In this document: piece by piece, positions 1 through 9,337 of the stretch | How the letters are laid out: the number at the start of each line of letters is the position of its first letter | Numbering within the stretch: the stretch's first letter is position 1 | Assembly: GCA_963580245.1 (NCBI GenBank) | Contig: CAUZJO010000097.1 | Span: 1 to 18,639 of the forward strand | Direction: 5' to 3' | Length of the DNA: 18,639 nt | Origin: CAUZJO01 sp963580245 | GTDB taxonomy: Bacteria; Sumerlaeota; Sumerlaeia; MVZB01 | The notes under the pieces: model-generated | Told to the model about the DNA's origin: nothing | Databases searched by the model: none | Seen by the model: the letters and a program-made list of their open reading frames with translations, nothing else | Made by a program: the position numbers and the translations under genes

Positions 1-99
1 GGTCACATGGCCATCTACCAACGCGATCAATACAAGCGCGACAAAGCCCCGACGGTCAAAGTGACTCGTTTCATCGCTCCGCAACTGATCGACTGGTGA
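1..99 (+). CDS. 3' end of an unidentified gene
   Basis: The window opens inside a reading frame that runs for 32 codons to a TGA at 97-99. The visible C-terminus is basic in the middle (QYKRDKAPTVKVTRF) and ends with IAPQLIDW. I do not recognise the family. A small stem-loop at 145-157 followed by four T could end its transcript. The frame stays open after the TGA into the next gene, which is probably a chance effect of high GC. Confidence 0.45.
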   Translation, partial: GHMAIYQRDQYKRDKAPTVKVTRFIAPQLIDW

Positions 100-144
100 A
101 AGGAGATTCACCAAGGGATAGGACTTGGTAGTGTAACAAATCGC

Positions 145-161
145 CTCTTAAAAAGAGTTTT
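145..161 (+). terminator. possible weak intrinsic terminator
   Basis: CTCTT, loop AAA, then AAGAG, directly followed by TTTT. The five-pair stem is AT-rich and weak. It lies 45 bases after the stop of the upstream gene, which is the right place for a terminator. Confidence 0.25.
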
Positions 162-375
162 GTGGGTGAAGTTGGTTCGGGTTCGGGGGCCACCGGGGGC
201 CCTCCACGTAAAAGGCCGGGGGGCGGGGTCGCCGGAGTCCCGGCTCGCGCAATTTTTTCAATTCCACCGGCGTTTTAGAATACAGGCGCGCGACAGAAAA
301 CGCCGCTACGGGCGTTTATGGGCGTCTAAGGCGCGGGGCGCCTTGTGTCAGGACGATGGCGAGGCGATTACCATC

Positions 376-2271
376 ATGCCGCCGGGGGACGCGCCGCTGG
401 ACCCGGACCGCAACCCGACCGACAATATCAGCCACGACATCCGGACCTCGTCCTCGGGGAACTTCGCCCTGATCGAGGACGACTTCGAAGGGCGCTCACG
501 GATCACCGACGGCGCCTCCCGGCGACCGCTCGACCTTCGCGCGGTCAACATCGGATACGGAGACCCACTTAATCCAAGTAGTCCGTTCTGGCAGAACTGG
601 GAGACAACGTTTCAAACGATCGCCCAAGAGGATTACAACGCGCTCATCTGGCAGGGGAACAACGAGCTTTGGCCGCCGGCGGGGCACCGCCTGCTGCGAT
701 TGACGGAAACGCCCGAAGCGCGGGAGATCACGTCGGAGCAAAACGAGGCGATTATCGCGCAAGCGCAAGTGATGTTCGCCGCCGCGAAGGCGGCCGGGCT
801 GCGGAACCTACTCTACTCGCAGGTGATCTGGTTCACCGAGGCGTTCGCGCAAGCGCACGGCTACACGGTCAGTCCGCCGCCGGGCAACGTTCCCTACAGC
901 GCGAATTCTTATCTTTCGAACTACGGCGGGAATCACCCCAACGCCAAGTGCGGGGTGCGCAGCGATCAGACGCGCGCTTACGTCGAAGCGGTGTTTGCGG
1001 AGTTCCCGGCGGTGTATCAGGACCTGGACGGCTTCTACCTGGTGCCCGGCGAGCCGCTGCCGGCTGAGCGCAGCACTTACTTCACCGAGGCGATCCTTCC
1101 GGGGTTGCAGCGCTCGGGGCGTGAGCCGCTGGTGATCCTGCACCAGTGGCAGGTGCCGCTGGACAACTACATGGAAAACATCGTCAACAACCGGTCCTAC
1201 GACAACCTGTGGCTGGGATTCCACGCGCTCAACGCCGAACAGTTCACCGACGCCAAGGCCTGGCCCGCGGCCGTTGAATGGGCGGAGACAACGGGATTGC
1301 CGACGCTGCCCGTGGTTCTGCCTGGCAATATCCAGGCCTTTCCGTTCAATTCCGCGCAACTGGCATCCGAGGTGATTGGCGACCTCCGCAGGACCGTGGA
1401 ATTCAACGGCTTCTTTTATTGGCCACACGCGCGCTACGCGTCGAGCTTGTTCCGCCGGGCGCTGGGGTATTACGGCCGCACGGGGCTGCCGTATTCGGAC
1501 GACGATTGGCTGCCGGAGCTGGAGCAGCGGTTCGTCGATGCCCAGGCGGCCCGCCACATCCTCAACGCCTATAACATCTCCAGACGCATCATCCCCGAGA
1601 TGTGCGCATTGGTCAACCAGAGCAGCATGGGAGACCGGTGTCTGTTCTTGTCGTATGACCTGATGGCCGACGTGCGCTGGATCGACCGCAACTCTTCACC
1701 GGCCCGCGGTCGACGGCTGCTGCCGGTGGTGTTTTACGCCAAGCGCATCGCCGAACAGCCCTTTATGAGGGACTACGACGGCTCGGAGATCCGGGACATT
1801 TCGTCGACGCAGATGGCCTTGTGGGCCACGTCCGAGGGCGGAACGGTTTACCATATTCTACCCTGGGACCACATGGCGAAGGTCCGGCGGATGGGCGACG
1901 ATTGCTTCCAGGAGGCGGAGGCGGCGTTGGCGTTGGTTCAGGGCAGCGTCACAGAGGCGCGGCGGATCCATGCCTGGATGGAGGCCTATCAATTGTTCGC
2001 GCGATACTATGAGAAGAAGGTGCAGGCGGCGACAATGGCGTTGGTCTATTCCTACAAGGACCGTTCGGAGGACCGCGCCGAGGCCCTGCAGTTGGCGGAT
2101 CAGACCGTGACGCTCTACACGGCGGCGATCAACCACCTGCAAACGGAGCTGGTCAACAACCACGGCGTCTCGTTCGCGAATATGATTCCGGGCGCGGCAA
2201 CGCCCAACGATCTGCTCCAGATGGAGGCCCAAGAGCGGCAAAACATCGGCACGATCTTTGGCTGGCCGTAA
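376..2271 (+). CDS. glycoside-hydrolase-like TIM-barrel protein (GH67/GH20-like)
   Basis: Predicted 631-residue protein. It has a barrel-like first half and a helical last quarter (roughly residues 510-610, rich in A, E, L and R). Segments typical of a sugar-hydrolase barrel are VNIGYGDP (about residue 56), a strand ALIWQGNNELWPP, LLYSQVIWFTEAF, and DLDGFYLVPGEPLP (residues 216-229), where E226 sits at the end of a strand like a catalytic acid. The overall order recalls alpha-glucuronidase-like (GH67) or related barrels, but the exact family and substrate are not established. The start is uncertain: ATG 376 has only a distant GAGG upstream, TTG 343 and TTG 160 are also in frame, and the DNA before 340 does not look coding. 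No signal peptide is visible from ATG 376, so the protein is either cytoplasmic or has lost its 5' end. Confidence 0.6.
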   Translation: MPPGDAPLDPDRNPTDNISHDIRTSSSGNFALIEDDFEGRSRITDGASRRPLDLRAVNIGYGDPLNPSSPFWQNWETTFQTIAQEDYNALIWQGNNELWPPAGHRLLRLTETPEAREITSEQNEAIIAQAQVMFAAAKAAGLRNLLYSQVIWFTEAFAQAHGYTVSPPPGNVPYSANSYLSNYGGNHPNAKCGVRSDQTRAYVEAVFAEFPAVYQDLDGFYLVPGEPLPAERSTYFTEAILPGLQRSGREPLVILHQWQVPLDNYMENIVNNRSYDNLWLGFHALNAEQFTDAKAWPAAVEWAETTGLPTLPVVLPGNIQAFPFNSAQLASEVIGDLRRTVEFNGFFYWPHARYASSLFRRALGYYGRTGLPYSDDDWLPELEQRFVDAQAARHILNAYNISRRIIPEMCALVNQSSMGDRCLFLSYDLMADVRWIDRNSSPARGRRLLPVVFYAKRIAEQPFMRDYDGSEIRDISSTQMALWATSEGGTVYHILPWDHMAKVRRMGDDCFQEAEAALALVQGSVTEARRIHAWMEAYQLFARYYEKKVQAATMALVYSYKDRSEDRAEALQLADQTVTLYTAAINHLQTELVNNHGVSFANMIPGAATPNDLLQMEAQERQNIGTIFGWP

Positions 2272-2583
2272 GCCGAAATATGGACAAGCGATCTTGATCC
2301 GTGGTGTTTGAAGGCAGCGCAGGCTTTACGTCGAATGATTCTTGCCCACGGCCGTGGTGGCTAATCGTGTGCCTTGTAGGCGGATTTCGGCGAGTTTTGC
2401 AACCGGCATGAGGGCACCCCCTCCAGACGCTCCCCCTGAATCTCGACCTCGAACATGGTCCCCACAAGAAGGATGGCTGATCGTTTGACCATGGGTCTCC
2501 GTTTGCTTTTCCGTTGCTGTCTCACATTTTTTTCGGCGACGCGGCGGGTCAACGATAGCCGAATTCGCCCAAAAGGATCTCTC
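2272..2583. other. 312-bp gap between convergent genes
   Basis: No clear gene or strong terminator. It contains a 12-bp perfect palindrome CCACGGCCGTGG (2346-2357). A 43-codon minus-strand ORF at 2361-2492 starts MVKRSAILLVGTMFEVEIQG and has GGAG five bases before its ATG. That ORF could be a small protein or a remnant, but nothing in it is recognisable. Confidence 0.3.
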
Positions 2584-3604
2584 TCACCCCTGGCGGCGCA
2601 ACCCGGCGATCAAGTGATGGACGAGCAACCTGAAGTGGGCATAGCTTATTTCCGGGCCGACGCCGTAACGGCGCAGCTCCTGGAGGGGTGTTTGGGTCGA
2701 GTTAGGGCCTTCGCGGCTGGTCACCGCGATCTTGATCCCCAGCCTTCTCAATGTTCTCCATCGCCTTGTCATCATAGTCCTCCGCTCGACCGTTGGGGTA
2801 GGCGAACACGCGGCAGGGCTTGCCGGTCAGCTCTTGGATGGCCCGGACGCTCATTTCGATTTCCTCGCGCGCCGTCTGGGGCGAGACCCGCGTCAGGATC
2901 GTGTGGGTGTACGTGTGGGCACCAAACTCGATCAGCCCTGAATCGGCCATGGTCTGGATCGATTCCCGGTCCAGCATTCGGTAGGGCGATTGGGGCTCGA
3001 CCGGCCAATCGGGGACCGATCCGAGCGTTTCGATCAGGTCCGCGCTCTGGCGCAGCAACTCTTCGTGCTCCAGCTCCTTGAGGGCGGCCTGCCAGGCGGC
3101 GGCGCGGGCGGCGGGGAATGAGATGTCGTAGTGCATGTTTCGCCATGCGACCGATTTCTTGTCGGTTCGCGCCAGGGCGGTGTTGAGACGGCCGAACCAA
3201 ACCGTCTGATCGCCGCCCACCAGGCCCGTATTGAGAAAGATGGTGGCCGGCAGCTCCCGCTCGCGCAAGATCGGGAAGGCAACGTCGAAATTGTTTTGAT
3301 ATCCGTTGTCGAAAGTGATCGCGGCGGTCGGGCACCGGATCGCGCCTGAGGCGAGCACCGTGGCGGCGTCGACGAGCGGCAGGACCTCGAACCGCTGGCT
3401 CAGGTAATCCATCTGCCTGCCAAAGGCCTCCCGCGTGATCAGGCACCAGTCGGCCACGGGCGGCGATGCGCGGACCACGCCGTGATACATCAGGATCGTA
3501 AGCTGATTCTTGAACAGCACGCGATGCAGCAACGGCGGCAACCCCAGCCCCGCCGCGCAGTGGGCAAGCATTGATTTGAGGGGTTTTAGAAGCGACCGGT
3601 TCAT
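2584..3604 (-). pseudogene. polysaccharide deacetylase (NodB/CE4-type), frameshifted
   Basis: Family role: metal-dependent removal of N- or O-acetyl groups from surface polysaccharides. The first frame runs from ATG 3604 and stops at 2702. It carries ILMYHGVV (residues 37-44), TFDNG (97-101), GAHTYTH with the metal-binding pair H230/H234, and VFAYPNG. After EKAG the frame is lost at a run of four C on the plus strand (2737-2740, GGGG in the gene). Removing one base restores IKIAVTSREGPNST and a normal C-terminus ending HHLIAGLRRQG at 2584, giving about 339 residues. The second D of the usual TFDD motif, a metal ligand in CE4 enzymes, is N100 here. The gene is divergent from the ABC ATPase gene, which fits a polysaccharide locus. 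The frameshift may be real or a homopolymer sequencing error. Confidence 0.8.
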
Positions 3605-3718
3605 CGAGAGGTTGATCGGACGGCGGGGAATGCTCAGGGGCCCGAGATTGGGATTTGAATTCCAAGCTCGGCTTCTATCATGAATAATAACGCCGCCTTT
3701 GAGCGGAAGATACTATTC

Positions 3719-5083
3719 ATGATTCGGACCCAAAACCTCTCGAAGCGATTCACGCTCTATGATCGGCCGCTGGACCGTCTGTGGGATTGGCTCACGCCGG
3801 TGCGGGCGCAACGGGGGCGGCCCTTCTGGGCCCTTCGGGAGCTGACTTTGGAGGTCGAAGGGGGTGCTTCGGTCGGGCTCGTCGGCGTCAACGGGGCGGG
3901 CAAATCCACGCTGCTCAAGATCCTGACCGGCACCACGCGCCAAACCGAGGGCGAATACGCCATCGAGGGGCGCGTCTCGAGCCTGCTGGAACTGGGGACC
4001 GGATTCCATCCCGAGTTCACGGGGCGGCAGAATATCCACTTCGGAGGAAAGATGGCCGGCCTCGACGATCGCGAGCTGGCCGCCAAATTCGGTGAGATCG
4101 TCGACTTCGCCGAACTGGGCGAGTTCATCGATCAGCCCGTGCGCACTTATTCCAGCGGCATGCTCTTGCGCCTGGGGTTCGCGCTGGCTTCGAGCGTGGA
4201 CCCCGACGTCCTGATCATCGATGAGGCCCTGTCGGTCGGCGACCTGCACTTCCAGCAGAAATGCCTGCGGCGCATTCAACAGTTCCATGACCGGGGCGTC
4301 ACGGTCCTGTTCGTCAGCCACGACCCCTCGTTGATCCAAAAGTTCTGCACCGAAGCGATCCTCTTGGATCAAGGCCGGATCATCGATCGCGGAGCCCCCG
4401 CCCACGTGATCGATTACTATACATCGCTGCTGGCCGAGAAGTACCGCGACGGGGGTCGCCAGGCGCAAACGGTCCGGCCCGGCGCGGAAGGGGGTCCCCT
4501 CGCTGAAACCGAGTCCGGCGATGGCGACGAACACCCCGAGGAGTGGTTCGCCCCGCCCCTGAAGCCCCAGGGTCACCGCACCGGCAATTTCAAGGCACTG
4601 ATCACTTCGGTCTACCTGAGCGCCCGCGCGGCCCATGGGAACACCAACATCTTCACGACGGGCTCTCCGGCCGTCCTACATGTGCGCTGGGTGGCGCTGG
4701 AGCGCGTCGAACAGGTCACGGTCGGGATTATGATCCGCGACCGGTTGGGCCAGGAGATCTTCGGCACGAACACGAACTACCTCGAAAAACCGATCGGCCC
4801 CATCGAGCCCGGCCACAGCGTCGAGGTCCGCTTCACGATGCCGATGAACCTGGGCGACGGACTCTATTCCGTGACCACGGGCCTCCACGAAGGCGCGACG
4901 CACACCGAGGTCTGTTACGACTGGGTCGATCAGGCCTTGACGTTCCAGGTCCTGCCCGATCCAACCGAGCGATTCACGGGATTGTGCCGCCTGCAAACGG
5001 ACCTGGATATCCAACAGGAGCCGACCCCCGGTGCCGAGCTATCTTTTGCGCGTGAGATGCGCGAGCGATTGGCAGCTTCTTAA
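3719..5083 (+). CDS. polysaccharide ABC transporter ATP-binding protein, Wzt-like
   Basis: 454-residue ATPase of the O-antigen/teichoic-acid export type, which powers transfer of a finished polysaccharide across the inner membrane. Seen: Walker A GVNGAGKST (56-64), signature YSSGM (from 144), Walker B DVLIIDEA (163-170) and the switch histidine in SHD (H201). A linker around 240-280 rich in G and E is followed by a C-terminal beta-rich domain (about 290-430: FKALITSVYLS, GIMIRDRLGQEIFGTNT, GLYSVTTGLHEG) like the Wzt carbohydrate-binding domain that selects the glycan. ATG 3719 is preferred because GGAAG lies eight bases upstream and MIRTQNLSKRF is the usual N-terminus. An in-frame ATG at 3680 has no ribosome site. 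No permease (Wzm) gene is adjacent. Confidence 0.9.
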   Translation: MIRTQNLSKRFTLYDRPLDRLWDWLTPVRAQRGRPFWALRELTLEVEGGASVGLVGVNGAGKSTLLKILTGTTRQTEGEYAIEGRVSSLLELGTGFHPEFTGRQNIHFGGKMAGLDDRELAAKFGEIVDFAELGEFIDQPVRTYSSGMLLRLGFALASSVDPDVLIIDEALSVGDLHFQQKCLRRIQQFHDRGVTVLFVSHDPSLIQKFCTEAILLDQGRIIDRGAPAHVIDYYTSLLAEKYRDGGRQAQTVRPGAEGGPLAETESGDGDEHPEEWFAPPLKPQGHRTGNFKALITSVYLSARAAHGNTNIFTTGSPAVLHVRWVALERVEQVTVGIMIRDRLGQEIFGTNTNYLEKPIGPIEPGHSVEVRFTMPMNLGDGLYSVTTGLHEGATHTEVCYDWVDQALTFQVLPDPTERFTGLCRLQTDLDIQQEPTPGAELSFAREMRERLAAS

Positions 5084-5101
5084 TTCCACCACCTTGGACG
5101 G

Positions 5102-5263
5102 ATGAGCAATAAGCTACCCATATCCGATGTGACATTGTCATGGGTTCTTGGGCTGATTTTCGCGGTCACGCTCAGCGTCTGCGGCGTCGCCCGAGTTCTT
5201 TTGGGTGGGGTCGGCGCCTACGATCTGGCCATCTTTCATTCGGCGTTCCCGAACACCTTATAA
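5102..5263 (+). pseudogene. truncated N-terminus of a membrane protein (DUF2079-like)
   Basis: A 53-codon frame starting 18 bases after the ABC ATPase stop and on the same strand. It encodes a polar start (MSNKLPISDVT), one hydrophobic segment (WVLGLIFAVTLSVCGVARVLL, about residues 14-34), then GAYDLAIFHSAFPNTL and a TAA. The last motif resembles the YDLGIFDQALWNTL signature just after the first membrane helix of DUF2079-type multi-span proteins, which are several hundred residues long. I read it as the 5' remnant of such a gene cut by a deletion or rearrangement. It could instead be a genuine small single-span protein. The 54 bases between it and the next gene hold nothing recognisable. Confidence 0.4.
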
Positions 5264-5317
5264 GCACAAGGAAAGCCATCCCCCTCGATCCCACAAGCAA
5301 AAGTCTCCGCTGGGCGT

Positions 5318-6247
5318 CTACTCCACCAAACTAAACACGGCCCCGAGGAGCAAAGGGAGGGTCAGTTCAAGGGGGCCGGGAAGATGGATCGGGGGTTCGT
5401 TGCCGGGTAGTTCGGCTAGGAGTGGACAGGTGTCGCCCAGCGCCAACAGGCGCCAGTTCTCGCAACTCTTACTCACGTTGCGCGCCAGTGCCACGGCGTG
5501 AATAAACGCCTGGCTCAGTGCCTCGTCGCGATGGAGGGCCACGATCAGTCCGCCGTGGGGCAGTTTGCTCAGCAGGCTACTCAGGATCAAACAATCCTTG
5601 AGGCTCCCCTTGCCCAGCAGCCCCCCATCGACCCCCGGGTAGCGCTGGAAACCTTCGGCCCCCAACATGAGGTGAACGGTGGTGGGAGTCAGCCGCGCGG
5701 CGCCGGTTGCCAGCAGGCTCTGCGTGAAGTGCTTGGGCTGGCGATCCAAAATGCCCCGGCCCAGACACTCGCCGATGCTGAACCCGCGCTTGACCCCTTC
5801 ATTGATGATGGCGTTCACCCCCTCGCCGGTCTCGCGCGCCAAACCCAACAGGCCATCGGTCACGCCGGCGGCCGCGTCCTCGGCGGCGGCGCCGTGGAAG
5901 GCCAACTCGTAATCATGGAGCGCGGCCCGGCCGTTCATCACCAGGCACTGAATCATGCCCCGCTGGATCATGTAGATCATCAGCGGCGAGAGCCCGGCCC
6001 GCAGCAGCACCCCGTCGATCAACCAGACCATCGGCCGGCCGTCCAGCACCGTCTGGGCCACCCACTGGGCCGCCCGCAACATGCCAGCGGCGTGCCCGGT
6101 CTTGGGGAGGTGGTGGTAGAAATCCTGAAGCGGCTCGCTGGGAACGGGGACCGAGCCCAACTGCTCGATCCCCAACTGATACTGCCGGCGGCGCACCGTG
6201 CAGGTGCGCACCTCGTTCAGATCGATCGGTTTGAGTCGCTTGGCCAT
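5318..6247 (-). CDS. deoxyhypusine-synthase-like protein of unknown function
   Basis: 309 residues, probably cytoplasmic. The order of segments IDLNEVRT (N-terminus), VLDGRPMVWLIDG, LLRAGLSPLMIYMIQRGMI, LVMNGRAALHDYELAFHG, LLGLARETGEGVN, a YPGVDGG element, AFIHAVALARN and a hydrophobic end LELTLPLLLGAVFSL matches, from memory, a family of uncharacterised bacterial proteins with a deoxyhypusine-synthase-like NAD-binding fold. True deoxyhypusine synthase transfers an aminobutyl group from spermidine to a lysine of eIF5A. Its characteristic lysine-containing C-terminal active-site region is not visible here, so that activity is not claimed. The gene starts 12 bp after the lysC stop on the same strand, so the two are probably cotranscribed. 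A purine-rich GAAGAAG precedes ATG 6247 at a suitable distance. Confidence 0.6.
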   Translation of the reverse strand: MAKRLKPIDLNEVRTCTVRRRQYQLGIEQLGSVPVPSEPLQDFYHHLPKTGHAAGMLRAAQWVAQTVLDGRPMVWLIDGVLLRAGLSPLMIYMIQRGMIQCLVMNGRAALHDYELAFHGAAAEDAAAGVTDGLLGLARETGEGVNAIINEGVKRGFSIGECLGRGILDRQPKHFTQSLLATGAARLTPTTVHLMLGAEGFQRYPGVDGGLLGKGSLKDCLILSSLLSKLPHGGLIVALHRDEALSQAFIHAVALARNVSKSCENWRLLALGDTCPLLAELPGNEPPIHLPGPLELTLPLLLGAVFSLVE

Positions 6248-6259
6248 TGCGAGGCTTCT

Positions 6260-7540
6260 TCAGCGGAGTTTGGCGCTCATGGAGCGGACCGGGGGCGACC
6301 CGCTCAGCCCTCCCAGTTTGCCAGGGGGGTTTTGCAGCTCGAACTCCCCGTGGATCGCCTGCACGGCGCGGTCCACGTCGTCCAGTTTGATCACGACCGA
6401 TATCTTGATCTCGGAAGTCGAGATCATTTGGATGTTGATGTTCTCCTTGGCCAGCGCGGCGAACATCGTGGCCGCCACGCCGCTGTGGCTCTTCATCCCG
6501 ACGCCCACGATCGAGACCTTGCCGATCCCCTCGTCGCTCTGGATGGCTTCGGCGCCTGTTTCCTTGACGAAACGCTCGGCCGTATCACTCGCGGCGTTGA
6601 ACTCATCCTTGAGCACGGTAAAGGAGATGTCGTTGCGCCCCTCCGAGCCCACGTTCTGGATGATCATGTCCACCCCCACGTTGGCGTGGCCGAGCATGCT
6701 GAACAGGCGGGCCGCCATCCCCGGCTCGTCGGGGATGCCCAGGATCGAGATCTTAGTCTCTTGGCGGTTATAAGCGACCCCGCTGACGACGATATCCTCC
6801 ATGTTGACGTACTCCTTGACGACCATTGTGCCGCGCTCGCCTGAAAAAGTGCTGAGCACTTGCAGCGGCACGTTGAAATTGTTGGCCAACTCCACGGCCC
6901 GGCCATGCAGGACCTTGGCCCCCAGACTGGCCAGTTCCAGCATCTCCTCGTAGGTGATGAATTCGAGCTTGCGGGCCTCGGCGACGACGCGCGGATCGGT
7001 CGTATACACCCCGTCCACGTCGGTGTAGATGTCGCAACGGTCGGCCTCGAGCGCCGCGGCCAGCGCCACCGCCGTCGTGTCGGAGCCGCCCCGGCCCAGC
7101 GTCGTGATCTGACCGTCAACCGTCGAGCCCTGGAAACCCGCCGCGATGACGATATACCCCTCGGCCAACAGTGCCCGCAGCCGGTCGGTGTTGATCTCGC
7201 GGATGCGGGCCTTGCGATGGGCTTCGTCGGTGATGATCCCAACCTGAGGGCCGGTCATAGAGATCGCCTTGCGTCCCATCGCGTGCAAGACCATCGCCAG
7301 GATCGAGATCGAAATCTGCTCGCCGCTGGAGAGCAGCATATCGACCTCGCGCGGGTCGGGACGGTCGGTGACCTGGGCGACCAGCCCCAGCAGGTTGTCG
7401 GTCGTCTTGCCCATCGCAGAGACGGTGACGACAACCTGATGGCCGCGATCGACCTCGGCCACGACGCGCCGGGCGACGGTCTTCATCCGATCCACGTCGG
7501 CCACAGACGAGCCGCCGAATTTCTGCACAATCACACCCAA
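6260..7540 (-). CDS. lysC: aspartate kinase (aspartokinase)
   Basis: Catalyses ATP-dependent phosphorylation of aspartate, the first step to lysine, threonine, methionine and diaminopimelate. The 426-residue protein has the N-terminal kinase motif KFGGSSVA (residues 7-14), the loop SSGEQIS, and GRGGSDTTAVALAAAL with TDVDGVYTTDPR for ATP and aspartate binding. Two C-terminal ACT domains follow (about 265-410, including ILGIPDEPGMAARLF and VSIVGVGMKSHSG), which in this family bind lysine or threonine for feedback control. Length is normal for a monofunctional enzyme. The start is TTG 7540, supported by GAAGG nine bases upstream. A GTG two codons in would give MIVQKFGG but lies too far from that site. 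A sigma70-like promoter sits at 7621-7649. Confidence 0.95.
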   Translation of the reverse strand: MGVIVQKFGGSSVADVDRMKTVARRVVAEVDRGHQVVVTVSAMGKTTDNLLGLVAQVTDRPDPREVDMLLSSGEQISISILAMVLHAMGRKAISMTGPQVGIITDEAHRKARIREINTDRLRALLAEGYIVIAAGFQGSTVDGQITTLGRGGSDTTAVALAAALEADRCDIYTDVDGVYTTDPRVVAEARKLEFITYEEMLELASLGAKVLHGRAVELANNFNVPLQVLSTFSGERGTMVVKEYVNMEDIVVSGVAYNRQETKISILGIPDEPGMAARLFSMLGHANVGVDMIIQNVGSEGRNDISFTVLKDEFNAASDTAERFVKETGAEAIQSDEGIGKVSIVGVGMKSHSGVAATMFAALAKENINIQMISTSEIKISVVIKLDDVDRAVQAIHGEFELQNPPGKLGGLSGSPPVRSMSAKLR

Positions 7541-7620
7541 CGGCTTTAGCCTTCAACGAACGAACAAGAGTGAAATAGAAGGGAATGGCGAGACCTCCCC
7601 CGACCTTACAAGCACCGCCG

Positions 7621-7649
7621 ATTGTATTATTCTGATTTGGCCGACGCAA
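7621..7649 (-). promoter_or_regulatory. candidate sigma70 promoter of lysC
   Basis: Read on the minus strand: -35 TTGCGT (7644-7649), exactly 17 bases of spacer, -10 TACAAT (7621-7626). Transcription would start near 7614, giving a leader of about 75 bases before the TTG start of lysC. It lies between lysC and mnmE, so lysC probably has its own promoter. Confidence 0.4.
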
Positions 7650-7728
7650 TGGTTTCCCTGATGCGTCGCTCGATGACGTTCAGCTGCAAAGCCCCCGCCG
7701 CCGATTGTAGCGACACTCCTCGGCGTGG

Positions 7729-9087
<1,359 letters not shown>

Positions 9088-9214
9088 GCGGTCCCTATCG
9101 TTCAAGTCGGCGTGTTCCATGCGATTCGCTATCCTTGCCCAGCGATCATGGCGGGGCATCCGCATCCTAACAGACCGCGCGGCGCCAAGCCACAAGCGGC
9201 GCGTGGGTCCCAAT

Positions 9215-9239
9215 CCATTCCCTCACAACTTCGGAATGG
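9215..9239. promoter_or_regulatory. inverted repeat upstream of the superoxide dismutase promoter
   Basis: CCATTCC (9215-9221) and GGAATGG (9233-9239) are perfect complements separated by 11 bases. The repeat ends nine bases before the candidate -35 box, a place where a regulator could bind. It could instead be a short RNA hairpin. Confidence 0.3.
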
Positions 9240-9247
9240 GCTTTTGC

Positions 9248-9276
9248 TTGTGGCGGCTGCGGGAAGGGCCTATACT
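9248..9276 (+). promoter_or_regulatory. candidate promoter of the superoxide dismutase gene
   Basis: -35 TTGTGG (9248-9253), 17-base spacer, -10 TATACT (9271-9276). The -10 box matches the consensus at five of six positions and the -35 box only at TTG. Transcription would start around 9283, about 55 bases before the ATG. Confidence 0.45.
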
Positions 9277-9337
9277 GAGCCACAATTGAGCCCACTCGAA
9301 ATGGCCCCAACGAGACACCAAAAAGGAGATAAGCGCG

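Noticed and set aside
2346..2357. Perfect 12-bp palindrome CCACGGCCGTGG as a terminator or operator
   Set aside because: It has no loop and no T run, and a 12-bp GC-rich palindrome can arise by chance in this base composition.
2455..3081. A 208-codon plus-strand frame opposite the deacetylase
   Set aside because: Pro/Arg/Ser-rich shadow of the minus-strand deacetylase, which has clear NodB motifs in both its frames.
3655..3681. TTGAAT and TATCAT as a promoter for the ABC ATPase gene
   Set aside because: The spacer is only 15 bases, too short for a confident sigma70 promoter, although the position would fit the 3719 start.
5498..6844. A 448-codon plus-strand open frame spanning two minus-strand genes
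   Set aside because: It crosses the boundary between lysC and the deoxyhypusine-synthase-like gene and is rich in Q, H, A, D and G with no family motif, as expected for an antisense shadow.
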